From Meconema thalassinum (Eukaryota; Arthropoda; Insecta; Orthoptera; Tettigoniidae), in the NCBI GenBank assembly GCA_946902985.2, contig OX336388.2, forward strand, positions 290,944,526 through 291,008,525: a DNA stretch of 64,000 bases, read 5' to 3'. The position numbers were made by a program, and so were the translations under genes. The notes under the pieces are model-generated. The model searched no databases. It was given only the letters and a program-made list of their open reading frames with translations, and was not told where the DNA came from. Shown here one piece after another: positions 12,341 through 23,439 of the stretch. Every line of letters begins with the position of its first letter. Position 1 is the stretch's first letter.

Positions 12341-12538
12341 CATTGGGGGACATCCCTGCTATCAGCCCACGTAACATAGCCATTGGGGGACATCCCTGCT
12401 ATCAGCCCACGTAACATTGCCATTGGGGGACATCCCTGCTATCAGTCCACGTAACATAGCCATTTGGGGACATCCCTGCTATCAGCCCACGTAACATAGC
12501 CATTGGGGGACAACGCTGCTATCAGCCCACGTAACATA

Positions 12539-13340
12539 ATGAATGAATGATAGAATTACATATTGAATGTCAGAATGAATGGTTTAATGATTGATTGATA
12601 GAATTACGGAAAGAATGAATACAACAAAGAATAAATGAACAAAATATGATGGAATATTGGAATGACTGTTGGTGGCCTGTCCTTATAACTCCTCCGGTGT
12701 GCGGATACTTGAACTCGCTACTGCGGTGTGGAAACAAACAAACGCAAAAGCCATTAGGTTAGGTATTTAATTTGCATATCAGATGTCACGTCAAAGTAAT
12801 TTGCATACAAATACGATGTCACGATCAGTGCAAGCTGAAGGTCAGTGTAGTAATATTTTTGTGGAAAGTTATTTGCCCAGCATAATAATTTGAGCGGAGA
12901 AAGGGGACAGCTCCCATTACCACTGATAAGGGTGATTAATATGGTCATGTACAGATGTGACACCGCTCCAAACCTTTTCAATAAATATTGCCCCAGGCCA
13001 GATATGATTTATGTGGGCTGTGACCTCAGCATTCGTCATGGCAAGTGACAACAGTTCGCAAATAAAGCTGGGCCTACAACCAACTGGTTTCAGGCCGTGA
13101 CGAGGCTAATCAACATATACAGCTCCCATATACCTCATGCACTTCATATCACTGGTTTAAATTTCGCTCCAACCGACCAGACGAATCTAGAATAAGCCTA
13201 ATAACACCGCTCTTGACCTGATCTCGGAGGGTTTTAACTACCCTCGATCCTACTAACGTATGTAATGCCGATTGGTTCCTCCTTGCATTCTGTGTGACTC
13301 AAAATAGTGAAACACCCGGAACAATTATCCGCCAGCCGCT
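12539..13340. other. no gene seen; AATG-rich satellite edge then unremarkable sequence
   Basis: The first 120 bases after the satellite are rich in GAATGAATG-like words. The remainder shows no convincing open frame, RNA or element end. Confidence 0.5.
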
Positions 13341-13342
13341 AC

Positions 13343-13412
13343 TTCTTCTTGTTCTTCTCCTTCTTCTTCTTCTTCTTCTTCTTCTTCTTCTGCTTCTACT
13401 TCATCCTCTTCT
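13343..13412. repeat. (CTT)n / pyrimidine microsatellite
   Basis: An imperfect CTT tract of about 70 bases. It makes a spurious poly-leucine open frame on the plus strand. Confidence 0.9.
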
Positions 13413-13509
13413 TCTTCTAACCTTTAGGCCGACTGTGGACCACGTTCATTTCATTTCAGCTTCTGGATATTTATTTTTGCCCAATACCCCTTCATTCTGT
13501 TGTTGTTTG

Positions 13510-14295
13510 AGTCTTCAGTCTTTTGACTGGTTTGATGCAGCTCCCCATGCCTCCCTTCCTGAGCTATTCGTTTCATCTCTACATAGCTCCGACACCCTAC
13601 ATCCGAGGCAATCTGTTTAACATATTCTAACCATGGTCTACCCCTACAGTTCTTGTCCTCGACTCTTCCTTCCATAACTATGCTTGCTATTCCTGGGTGT
13701 CTTAGTATGTGTCCTACCAACCTATCTCTTCTCTTCATTAGCAGTCGCCAGAAACATCTCTCCTCTCCCACTCGTCTTAATACCTCTTTGTTTGTAACCC
13801 TATCTACCATCTGATCTTCATCATTCTCCTGTAACACCACATTTCAAATGCTTCAATTCTCCTCTTTTCTGCTGCACCAATAGTCCAAGTTTCACTTCCA
13901 TAGAGCGCCACGCTCCAGACAAAGGCTTTCACTGGTTATCCTGCTTCCTAAGTAACAGAAGTCTCCTAGTTCCTTCAACTTTTCACCTGCCAATTTGATC
14001 TCCATAGAGGTTTCTGAATTATTTCGGCTGAATTCCAGTATTTTTGTTTTACATTTATTTATTTTCATCATGAATTCTTTCCGTAAGACGGAGTCCATAC
14101 CATTCAAAAACTCATTCATTCTATCACTCTGCATTCCCCTCCCTTCTTCAGTCCATGGCGCCTGGATCCGGGATGTAGGATGACTCTTAAAACCCGTGTA
14201 TTTCTTAAATTTGGCTTTGTGTGCTTCCCTGTTGCTGACTTCAGCTTCAGATGTTGGCATTTCTTCTAGGTCTTTCTTCACCTCCTGATACCAGG
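13510..14295 (-). pseudogene. degraded 3' part of an RTE-like LINE reverse-transcriptase gene
   Basis: On the minus strand two broken frames together match the region after the catalytic core of RTE-type endonuclease/reverse transcriptases. The upstream frame (about 14,290-13,900) has KINKCKTKILEFSRN and LKELGDFCYLGSRIT, the usual 'KT..M.FSR...YLGS.IT' block. A shifted stretch at about 13,900-13,835 encodes SVALYGSETWTIG and EAFEMWCYRRM. The last frame (13,840-13,510) has RLVGHILRH and a variant of the usual NCRGRP..EY..Q motif, ending with KR..Q..RHGELHQTS. At least two frameshifts break it and the catalytic YADD portion is absent. This is a 5'-truncated dead copy, as is normal for LINE insertions. 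Confidence 0.8.
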
Positions 14296-14449
14296 AAGCT
14301 GTGGTCGCAAAAAATTTCATTATCCGGTTGGTTAATCTACCTGGGTCTATTCTGCCACCACTGTTGAAATGTGTAAGACCATAATGCACTACCATTTTCT
14401 CTTCGTGATAAGGCATGTTGTTACTTCTGGAGGATGTGGCATATCGCAC

Positions 14450-15753
14450 GAGCTTCCCAGGGTTTAGAAACGTATATTCCCTTATTATTAAAATGTCGAT
14501 AAGCGGGTTCCCCAGTTGTGCAATCGGTTAGCGCACGGTAATTATATGGTTTGTGTCCTGATTGCGGCCATTCCAGATTGCGTTCACCTCATTAGCAGTC
14601 CAGATTGCGATCACTTTTCTTGGGAGACTGGTCCTTGGTTCTTCCCGACTGACTCATACTTTCCGTCTTGACACTGATAATCGTTATTTCTGTACTCCGT
14701 GCTCCTTATTCCTTGCGTCGTACATTGCACTTTTAATATTTGTGAACTGGGGAATGTTTCTTACAAGCTCATATCCTTTGTTATGGTGATTTTGAAACTC
14801 TTCGGAATAAATGTCGGGTATGGAAGCATACATACATACCTTCGGTACCGGGAACAGGCAGGCCTACGCTTTTAACAGACGAAAAACTTGATGAAATCTC
14901 CGATATAATGCTGCGTATTACAAGAAAATCAACACTCGATTATTGTTTAAAAACGTTTTTTGCTAATATCTCACCGATCAATAATGCTAGAAACATGTGC
15001 TTGGTTTTCTTTTTCGTCGCGTTGCCCTCCTGCTGAGAATGCCTGAGGTGACTAGATGTGAAAACCTATTTTGGTATAAAAACGTGATTTTAGACTTTTT
15101 GTTATATCTGGCAAATTCATGGTCAGATTTTAAGAAATGAGGTGTCCAAGGACTCGGGGTGACGCCTTCTTTCAAATGTAGCAGTTACTTTTTCCAAAAC
15201 AATTTCACAAAGGGCCTAACGCTGAAAAACAAAAATTAATATTTTACCTGTTTTTAAATTTTAAATAAAGAGTGGTCGTATACAGAGAGACGGTACCGCT
15301 GGGCGTCTGTTTGAACGAGCCTGTCGCCGGCCACGGTGGCCGTGCTCAATAGAGCAACGGATATTTCGACAAGACGACAGGGCGAGGGTTCGTTTTTCTG
15401 ATATTTCCTTTGACGGACGAATGAAGGCAAATATTTGAAAATGCGTGAAGTGTGCTAAGATTTATTAACCCCCAAAGGGGATCTTTAACTTTTTAGTAAA
15501 CGGTGATGTGCGAGACTGCTCTCTGGCACAGCAGACGGTTGTAGGATATGAAAACCTATAACATTCGGTCGACCAAGTGATGTGCATGGATGCAAAGAGC
15601 CAAAACGGTAAGATCATTGCCCTGAGATTTTATAAACTAATCATTGGACAGGGTAAAGTGAGGTGTTGTAGGGTGAAAGTGTGTGGTTGACATGTACATG
15701 TATTGAGGATGTCCGCTTGCTAATGATTATTATTGTTAGAGTAAAATGTTTTA

Positions 15754-15754
<1 letters not shown>
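14450..15754. other. no gene seen; a tRNA-like word at 14,515-14,540
   Basis: GTGCAATCGGTTAGCGCAC at about 14,518 resembles a tRNA A-box arm and could be a SINE head fragment, but no B-box follows in range. The remainder has no convincing coding or element signal. Confidence 0.4.

Positions 15755-15801
<47 letters not shown>
15755..15801. repeat. (AAT)n microsatellite
   Basis: About 15 nearly perfect AAT units. Confidence 0.95.
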
Positions 15802-15803
<2 letters not shown>

Positions 15804-16389
15804 GTTGGATTTTATAAGACACACACGTTTTGAATGCTTCCACCCGTCCTGCTGGCCGGCAGTAAATATAGTACCTAGCCAGGCCTTGTGAGAGCTGCTG
15901 ATAAGACAGGAATGTGCATGTGGGTAGGAAGTACAGTATCAGTTTACTTGGCTGGTGGCGGCTAGCAGGTCTGGCGTTAAACAGCCGCCATTTTGGTTCT
16001 TAGACAGTAGTACTACTGGCGTATAAGAGGCGGATATTTTGGTTCTTTATTAAGAAAATGAACTAGTATAAGTCACATGAATCTTATGAAGCTTAAGGAA
16101 TGTGCGGGGGCGGGTGAAGATATGAGAGACAGAGAACTGTTCAAGGTCAAACGATGAGAAAATGCAGACTCTCTTTGTTGCTAAGCTGACTAATAAAGAC
16201 TGTGTTAGTAATACACTTACTGTTATAGCAAACAGACGTATACTGAACTGAACTGAACTATGGAATAACATCCTTTTTGTTTTCGATAAATACATATTAA
16301 TGATTATTTTAATGGCGTAATGCTGATTAACCTTAAATTTGTTGTTATTGATAAGGTAATTAATGATTTTTTAATTTATTTGATTGCAG

Positions 16390-17009
16390 ATAACCGGTAT
16401 AACTGCCATGTCGGAGAGAGAGACCATTGCACTTTTGAGCCCACGAGAAGGAAACAGCAAGCCATTACAAATCAAGGTGAGATTTTTTAAATAACCTGTT
16501 TGATTTTTGTTTGATATTTCTTTTAATAAAATGCATGGATTAACCTGAATTTAGGTATTTATGGCGGTTTATTTTATTTATTCTTAGAAAGTTGGAAAGA
16601 AAAGCTTTTCCGCTGTAGCAGTGGCTGAAATCGCGACACGCTCTAGAGTGGAACCATTACCAGCCAGTGAACTATTCAAAACTCAGGTAAGACTAACTGA
16701 CAATGCTATCTCATTTTACTCCACAGGTTTGAACAAGATAATCTGTACATAATCGACATGACATTCATTTTTGTTTCGTTTATAATGGTTAAAGGGCGGG
16801 AGGGGGGGGGGGGAGGGATGTGAATGACTACAGCTTTATTAGAAAATTAAGTAGATGGGTTACTGTTAGTGGCGACATAGAATTTATTTATTTATTTATT
16901 TATGTATTTATTGTTAACGGTGTTTTGATATTTTAATGCTAATTAACGTTAAAGTTTTATTTACAATTATTGATTGATTTGTTATTTTGTTTGTTTTTAG
17001 GTGTGGTAA
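16390..17009 (+). CDS. candidate small three-exon gene, unknown function (58 codons)
   Basis: Exon A is 16,390-16,476, with an acceptor TTTGATTGCAG before it, an ATG at 16,408 in good context (GCCATGT) and a GTGAGA donor. Exon B is 16,588-16,686, with acceptor TTATTCTTAG and donor GTAAGA. Exon C starts at 17,001 after TTGTTTTTAG and reaches a TAA at 17,007. The coding parts of exons A (69 nt) and B (99 nt) are both multiples of three and join in phase 0. Exon B is open in that frame only. The product begins MSERETIALLSPREGNSKPL and contains KKVGKKSFSAVAVAEIATRS, ending in KTQVW. Introns would be 111 and 314 bp. I recognise no family, signal peptide or membrane segment. The consistent phase and three good splice-site sets argue for a real transcript, but the reading is by eye. 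Upstream exons may exist. Confidence 0.4.
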
Positions 17010-17688
17010 TGCGCCACTAACGTAGTGAACAGACAGTGAACAACCATACATTATGCTTTAAAGTACGCTGTGCTCTTGTGCAACACTAATAACTTACAAA
17101 AGAAAAGTTGTATTATAACACATGGTTTTAATACCAAATACAAGAAGTGAGCAAGTCGGTTAACCACGTGGGTTAAATTTAAAATCAGAAAACGATCGTT
17201 GGTTAACATTTGAATCTTGGCCTGTACGCTTTTTGTCAGCACATTAACTTGCTGCAGCGAGTTTCTATTATTGGAACCGAGAAGATGTTGTGCAATGTGT
17301 GTTTTGTAGTGTTGAACTTTCACACTGGGAAGAAGGGGACGATCACTTTCGAGACCATTTGCGATGATCTCCTCGTTGTCCTTACATGCTTAAAAAAAGT
17401 GGGTAACATACCAATGTATCCATTTTACCGAACCACAAGTCCATTCGCTACTACTTACTTTGCTGAATCAGAAATCAATGGTAATAATGTATTACCAGCC
17501 AACGGTGTGTTGATATATGTGGTCCATATGCAATAGACAGTGTTCAATTGGCATGTGTTTTTGAAAAATTAGGAGTTAGCAGGACTAAAGCACTAGCACA
17601 CCCAGATTACTGGTCTGTTGAAAAATGTTTGGCCATTAATATTAAAACACCTTAAAAAGAGCTTAATTGAAGCTGGATTTTTTAATAC
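17010..17688 (+). other. possible 3' untranslated region of the preceding model, or intergenic
   Basis: An 83-codon frame from an ATG at 17,285 to 17,536 (MLCNVCFVVLNFHTG...) resembles no family I know. Its codon make-up does not stand out. I see no clear function. Confidence 0.25.
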
Positions 17689-17935
17689 TATGAAGCCTTC
17701 ATAGGGAGGTTAAGGCTGCTTGAACTTGAGTTCTCGTAGTAAAGTAGTGCAGTTGCAATCTATACAAAGGGAGGTAGTGCGCAGTTCGTTACTCCTGTGG
17801 GGGTTCGGGCGGGGACACCAAGAGCTCGCCGATGAGCCAGCTTGGTGACCTAGGCGAAACCCCACACAAGCTACGACACAAACCTAGAAGAATTGCTGAG
17901 TTTTAATTCACCGGCCGTGAAATTGTTAACACAAT
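17689..17935. repeat. dispersed repeat R1, copy 1 (about 250 bp)
   Basis: Shares with 24,913-25,190 the words CTTCATAGGGAGGTTA, GGGAGGTAG, GCGCAGTTCG, CCTGTGGGGGT, TGATGAGC, CTTGGTG, CCTAGGCGA and GAATTGCTGAGTTTTAATTC in the same order. No coding sequence or promoter boxes were seen. Class unknown. Confidence 0.75.
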
Positions 17936-20042
17936 ATTAAAGAATGCAAATCTTCCCTTCATTGATTCACGTTTATATGGAATCTTATCACTTTATACAT
18001 TGTCGTATGGCGAGCTATACTGCTACATAGAAATCATGGTTCAATACTCACTCATGTTCAGGTGGTCTGGTCTAATGGTACGTCTTATCGCCCACCATTG
18101 TTGCGTTTTAGCAAACCATCATAACTTCCATAAAATACATATCATATGGATCCTTAAACACTGATTCCACCTTGCAGTGATACATTAATGGGTAGCTTAC
18201 ACTTCACTCTTTGCCTTTCACAACACTTATCTTTTACATTTATACGCTTGAAAACATATATCAAAACACTTACACACATGGTTTTATTTACACTGTGCCT
18301 CTTTGGGCTATCCACATTGCGAAATTTCAGATATGCAGGCTCCGTCGCGTCGAGTTCCTATCCCCGATCAACTTCTGATCCTCATAAAACTGGCAGTCTC
18401 TCGCAATCTGCGTGTAAACCTTGAATTAACATGACTGCGTCAGTCCCTTCGTAATCTAGTGTTCTAGTGTAGCGTAACTTGTCACAGTTACTAGATGCAT
18501 TTTTACCTCTGACTATCCTTCCAGGTGATACTATTCCCGGGTCTTCTTATAAAATTCAACCTCATGTGACTATTCACAATTTCCTGCACTTTCACTATGC
18601 ACTTCCATATTTACATCAATCACAAGTCCTTGAACGTGAACTATTATCCGTGCTTATAATTATTATTAACGCGCATTTTAAATCGCACTAGCGATCTAGC
18701 GTTCGCTTCCTTCAAATTTTATCACTGGTTTGATTGTCTCTGATCGCGGTTATCGCTCGCATCTTCATGACTGATCGCGTAACGTCCAAAGAGTTGAACC
18801 ACGTCATTTCTAATTGTCCTATCACAATACATGTGAATACTGGCTCTAACTTCATTATCTATCGTACATTATACACTTATAAATTATGATACTCAAATAT
18901 CACACGTTTCACTTCTATGACAAAGTCTTTGTTTATGCGCGTCACCTTGATGCCTGCTGGAGCATGGTTTCGCCCCACGGTTCTTTTCGAACTGACTCAA
19001 GAAGCTGGCGTTCCCTGCCTCTTCATGCTTATAAGGAATTTGGTCCAAAACTTAGTTCCAATGTTCCTCAGCAGCTTCATTTTTCTGAATTCTGCGTCAA
19101 TCGGTCAGGTGAGGCTTTCATCTTGTACACCTTGGTGTGTAAGTTCCAGGTCTGATGTTCCGCTCAACATCCAATTGGCTGATTAATTGATATTAATTCA
19201 TTTCTCTTCAGCGTACCCACGCCATCTCTAGGTTACTCTCCCAGATCCTTGCGCTGGTTTCCTTAAAAGTGCTCTTCCGCCAAACTTGGTTCTCCGGCTT
19301 CGATTGAGATGATTAACCTCTCATAAATTGTCTCTCAGAATTTACATGTTCTGTGGTGTAACTTTCATCTCCCTTGATTGCCTCGATCACGAGTAATCAA
19401 TGATCAATCTTTCGTCTTCCCCCACTCTCCACCATTTCCTTTGTGGGCAGTGGGTCTGTGTATCGCACGTGTTATTCCCCTCACCATAGGATGCTTAAAA
19501 TGAGTCCCAATTTGAGTGACACGGTGCCTGTCTGCCACGCCTCTTCGACTAGGATCATTACTTCCCTCTCGTTCTCTCTAAGTTTCAAAACTTGGGCTTG
19601 AAAATCTGTATGTTATCCTGCAAATTATACAATATTCCTTCAATATTTCTGTTATAATTTCTCTCATACAGTCAGAATTCATGTAGAATTACTTCTGTAA
19701 TATTTCTCTGCATAGTTCTTGGGGTTTCTCTTAGTCGCTCTCCCTCAGAGAGTCTGGGTTCAGTCCTCCTCTGTGCTTCTACGCTGACCTCTTCTCCCCA
19801 GTGTATCAGGTTTGTAACCAGTCAGCTCAATACTCTCGGGCACATTATATTACTTCAAATATATCTCAAACAATTTTTAATACCACAATTCATAACCTTC
19901 ATCTATTCCTTTACAAAGCCTTCCTCCCATTGTCTCTCACACCTCTGGAATCCACATATTAGACACTTTTGCTTGACAAGTTCCAGCAACCTTCACTCAA
20001 GCCCTCCAACGCCGTGCTGCCCATCTTGCATGTCCTCCTAAC
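17936..20042. other. about 2.1 kb with no recognised gene or element
   Basis: Several 60-90 codon chance frames (18,188; 18,479; 18,886; 18,917) overlap each other and match no family I know. The sequence is rich in CTTC/TCTC words on the plus strand around 19,200-20,000. Confidence 0.4.
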
Positions 20043-20115
20043 ACAGTGGTTTCCAACCTTTGCCAGCTGACGCCCCCTTTTCGTATACGGGAGTTCATCG
20101 CGCTCCTATCCCCCT
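20043..20115. mobile_element. possible hAT-type terminal fragment
   Basis: CAGTGGTTTCCAACCTTTGC at 20,045 resembles the common start of many hAT non-autonomous elements (CAGTGGTTCTCAACCTTT). A weaker relative, ATGGTTTCCCAAACATTTTC, lies at about 63,610. No second end or duplication was found. Confidence 0.3.
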
Positions 20116-20188
20116 CCACTCGTCGCTTCGATAAACTGAAGCGGAGGATACAGACCTAACCTAATAACACTACATAATGGAATAATTA

Positions 20189-20457
20189 TTAGGTTGGTGC
20201 ATAAGTCCGTAGCGTTTTTGTTTTGCTTGTTGGTATTCCGGTTGCTATGGATTTATTTATCGACTGTCATTGTTGCTTTGTAGTTCAATGTTTGTTCTTG
20301 AGTTTACATATCGAAGTTTTGTCATTTGCAGATAGTGAGTGGAGCCGTGGACGCTAGAACATGGAGGGTCAAGTGGAGAAATTGGAACATTTCCGACATA
20401 TTCTTCTCTTTGAATTCAATAGAAGGACGAAAGCAGCGGAGGCGGCCAGAAAAAGTT
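20189..20457 (+). mobile_element. 5' end of a mariner transposon with start of its transposase
   Basis: Starts TTAGGTTGGTGCATAAGTCC directly after a TA dinucleotide (20,187-20,188), the known terminal repeat type of irritans/Hsmar-like mariners. At 20,361 an ATG opens MEGQVEKLEHFRHILLFEFN then RRTKAAEAARK, the first helix of the mariner HTH domain (family form: 'HFRHILLFYFN.GKNA..AAKKI'). Similarity ends at about 20,457, so the catalytic part and right TIR are missing. It is a truncated dead copy. Confidence 0.8.
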
Positions 20458-21164
20458 AGAATATTTAATAAATCATAATTGTTTTCAGCAAATATGATAT
20501 AATGAATATTTTCACACCAAATAATGACAACTTGAAGATGATTTGTTGTAGGAATATCCTTAATGAGGCCTCCAAACCTTGAAGTAAACCGTATGGTATG
20601 TTACCTCCCATTTCCGTCCCTTTTCTAAAATCACCCCCACAAAACATATCCAGCAACCGAGTGGAAAGATGTTAAACATCAATAATAATAATAATAATAA
20701 TATTAATAATAATAATATAATAATAATAATAATGATAATAAAAACAGCATCGCATAACGGGCTGGATTTGGAGGTACTCAGTAGGAGAAAGACAAACCAG
20801 TTTGCTTATTCCCAACAAGAAATATCTGCCAAGAAAAATGCCCAGATATGATGGCTATTACAATTTCAAAGCGTCTAATATTATACGCCCAGTATTTCCA
20901 GTGTTTATGAATGGTTTAAATTAGATTTCCAATGGTATCTCATTACGTTGTATGGCTTCACATAAATGTTAATGGAGAGAAACTGGCTTTGTTACACAGC
21001 TGCATAATGCGACATTAAAATTTATCCGCGTTTTTATCCCCCTAAAAATAGGGAGCGATGTTATCGAGTAGACTCTTGCTCAGCTCAAACCTCGTGATAG
21101 CACAAGCAGCCAGTCACTGTGCCGTCACCATGACAACCCGTTTTCCCGGAGGAACAATTCCAGT
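20458..21164. other. no gene seen; includes an (AAT)n tract at 20,681-20,740
   Basis: The tract yields a spurious poly-Asn/Ile frame. Otherwise no recognised feature. Confidence 0.5.
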
Positions 21165-21169
21165 AGCCT

Positions 21170-22036
21170 GGACGAGGATAGTTCCTCAGTTTAGAGGCTG
21201 CGACAACGCGGCATGTAGCCCCGTGTACTTTGGGTGTGTGTAGAATCTGTCTGATAACTGGTTCTAAGTGTGATGGCTGTATTAGAGTGTGTTATATGTA
21301 TTTAATTCAAGTAAGACCGGGTGAGTTAGCCGTGGTCGTTACGACATGACTGCTGGCAGTCGCTCACATCCGGGAGGCGAGGAGGTTCGAATCCCCCCAC
21401 CGGCAACCTTGAAGATGGTCTTCTGCGGTTTCCCATCTTCCATCCAGGCAAATGCCGGGGTCGGTCCCTAACTATAGGCCACAGCCGCTATCTTCCAACT
21501 CCCGTCCTTACATTTCAAACTTTTCCCCCCAACGGTACTTGTAGCTCACCCATTGGGTGTCCGCCTCGAAGCAGCTACAAAACTGGCGAGCCGAACATGT
21601 CCTCTGACACTCCCGGCACTAAAAGCCATACGCTGAAAAAAAAAAAAAGAAATCAAGTAAGAACTGCAGACGATAATTTCAAGCAGTTCCTACTTTTGCT
21701 ACCAAATGCTACCGTCCACAACACCTAGCTGTGCTCTTGGCTACTACTAGATGACATCGCAACCAGCGTCTGGTGACGAACGTTGGAACTTAAGAGCATT
21801 AATCAAACCTAACCTACAGTGTTTGCTTCACACAAGGTTAGTTACTGGAATGTTCTTTTAAATGCCATAACCTATGACTTGGGACTACCGGCTTTACTTC
21901 CCTTCCGAAGGAAGACATACTGAGGAATTTTTAACGCACTTAAAAATCCGACGACTTCGGCCGGGTTTGAACTCGCGACCTTGGGCATACTGTAGAAGCT
22001 CAGCATGCTAACAACTACGCCACCGAAATGACCTGA
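21170..22036 (-). mobile_element. tRNA-derived SINE of family S1, split by another SINE
   Basis: On the minus strand the head near 22,030 has an A-box-like TGGCGTAGTTGTTAGCATGC and a B-box GCGAGTTCAAACCC. The body continues (CGGCCGAAGTCGTCGGATTT, CCTTCCGAAGGGAAGTAAAG) and the tail GTAGCCCCGTGTAC...ACTGAGGAAC ends near 21,177. The same order is seen on the plus strand at 35,035-35,512. Positions 21,317-21,652 are a later insertion. Confidence 0.75.
21317..21652 (+). mobile_element. tRNA-derived SINE of family S2 with poly(A) and target duplication
   Basis: Begins CCGGGTGAGTTAGCCGTGGT (A-box type) with a B-box GGTTCGAATCCCCCC about 50 bases later. A tRNA-unrelated body of about 250 bp follows, then A13. 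It is flanked by the 10-bp direct repeat TCAAGTAAGA (21,307-21,316 and 21,653-21,662), so both ends are defined. This is an RNA-mediated insertion into the older S1 SINE. Confidence 0.88.
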
Positions 22037-22306
22037 AAATAAAATGTGTTCCATTACCATAAATACTGTTGCTGCGTCATGTTGCTTGGTCTACTCATGC
22101 AGGTATACTAAATATTGCGGGATATCGTTTAGGTATTTTCCGTTCCTTTCAAAAACGTGACTCCTGCAAAGCGCTCTACATCTTTTGATGGTTGACAGCG
22201 CATTAGCAGGAATAAGCTACTGACAGAAATACTCAGTCCATATTGTAATTCCTAAGGAACGTAATTCAAGTGTATTTTCACCCCGATTTCGAGTTAAAGA
22301 CACATA

Positions 22307-22987
22307 CAGTACGACCCCTGTAATCCGTCACCTTTGGGACTGAGGGTTTGGTCGGAACGCAAAAAAAGTCGGATTATCAGAAAGTACAGGAAACTACGGA
22401 TTTACATTAAAATAAACAATCTCTGAACTCAAGATATCGGGGTTCCTTTCCTTCTTTCATTGCGTTGTCAAGCAGTTCTTGTTTAGGCTTTGTCAATGTT
22501 TTGCGATTCTTAAGAACGTTTTCACCATCTATCGACACTGTACATGATTCAATGTTTTTCCGATTTCTTCTCCAATCTTGAGTTGTCGTAACACCTGCAT
22601 TGCGTTCCTTGGCAATTTTTGGAGTGATTCCCCTTCGTCCAGTCTTCGTAGCACTGCTAACGTTTCAATTAATGAAAGAGTAACGTGTTTACGTTTCACT
22701 CCTGGCATGTTGAAAACAAAACACACACAGCTGTTCAGTACTGTGACGAGCACAGAAGAACAATGCCGTAAAACCAACGAACATTATGCAGTAAAAACTT
22801 ACAGTGCAGTACCTACTGTACAAAACACGGACAACGGTAGAAACGATAGGAGAGAATGACGGAGAATTGAAACAACAAGTACCTGTAAACAACAATGGCG
22901 CGACGGGTAGTGAGTCACCACTACGGGGCACGGTCGGATCAACCGGAGTGACGGACTAGCCGAGGGCGGACAAGAGGGGTTCTACTG
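22307..22987 (-). mobile_element. short pogo/Tigger-like DNA transposon (681 bp)
   Basis: Ends are CAGTACGACCCC on the left and GGGGTTCTACTG on the right, each next to TA (22,305-22,306 and 22,988-22,989). Both ends continue with CCGTCAC and CGGAT words typical of Tigger terminal repeats. An internal deletion is implied: the interior encodes only the start of the transposase (next entry). Confidence 0.78.
22529..22708 (-). pseudogene. N-terminal fragment of pogo/Tigger transposase (CENP-B-like HTH)
   Basis: From an ATG at 22,708 on the minus strand the frame reads MPGVKRKHVTLSLIETLAVL then RRLDEGESLQKL. This fits the 'KRK...LTL.EKL.IL.RLE.GES...LA' start of the CENP-B N-terminal helix-turn-helix found in Tigger and jerky proteins. 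The second half of the HTH has decayed (RNAMQVLRQLKIGEEIGKT), and the second DNA-binding and DDE domains are absent. It cannot encode an active enzyme; at most it could bind DNA. Confidence 0.65.
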
Positions 22988-22989
22988 TA

Positions 22990-23439
22990 TTTTATTTCTG
23001 GGGAAGAAAATATCATTCGGGTTATCGAAATATTCCTGATACTGAATTTTTATCTGCACATCTCTACATAGTATAAAAGAAAGTCCCCGATTCTTAGATG
23101 TAATGGGTAATCTAGAGAACTACTGGATGGAGTTAGATGCGGTTTTCGCCATTCTGTAAAGGATATCTCTAGGAAGGTTTCTGTAGGAAAACATTAATTT
23201 ATGACCAAAGGAAGCCGAGCAGTAACGATTTCAGTGAATCAAGACGAAGAAAAATCTGCCGTCCGTGCGTCTTTTAAGCTAACGCTGGGTAAAACGTTGA
23301 ATATCAATATACTACGAGTGTAAGAATTTTTCAGCATGAAAAGTTCTATAAAAACTTCCGGGAGAGCTTATCTCTAAATTTAATACATCGCCAACTATAA
23401 GTGTTTTTACGTTTTCATTTCTTCCAAAAATCTCCATTC
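22990..23439. other. no recognised feature
   Basis: A+T-rich with only short chance frames. Confidence 0.5.

Larger units (their letters stand above)
8967..12538. repeat. 40-bp satellite array, roughly 90 units
   Basis: The unit is GCCATTCGGGGACATCCCTG plus CTATCAGCCCACGTAACATA, repeated in tandem across about 3.57 kb with mostly single-base variants. Diagnostic variants include TCGG versus TGGG, CCCTGCTA versus CGCTGTTA, and ACATAACATA. Some units are shortened (GGGAGATCCC lacks three bases) and some are missing most of the ACGTAACATA block. It is not coding and not CRISPR, because there are no unique spacers. The flanks are unrelated; a loose AATG-rich stretch follows. Confidence 0.97.

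Noticed and set aside
8967..12538. CRISPR array
   Set aside because: Repeats are directly adjacent 40-bp units without unique spacers, and all context is eukaryotic. It is a satellite.
13294..13620. Leucine-rich 108-codon protein
   Set aside because: The poly-Leu run comes from a CTT microsatellite and the rest is antisense to a LINE fragment.
14512..14560. Intact tRNA gene
   Set aside because: Only an A-box-like arm is present; anticodon and T-arm cannot be folded.
18886..19186. Two overlapping 89-codon frames as a gene
   Set aside because: They overlap in different frames, resemble no family and lack promoter or splice support.
20669..20851. Poly-Asn/Ile protein
   Set aside because: Translation of an AAT microsatellite.
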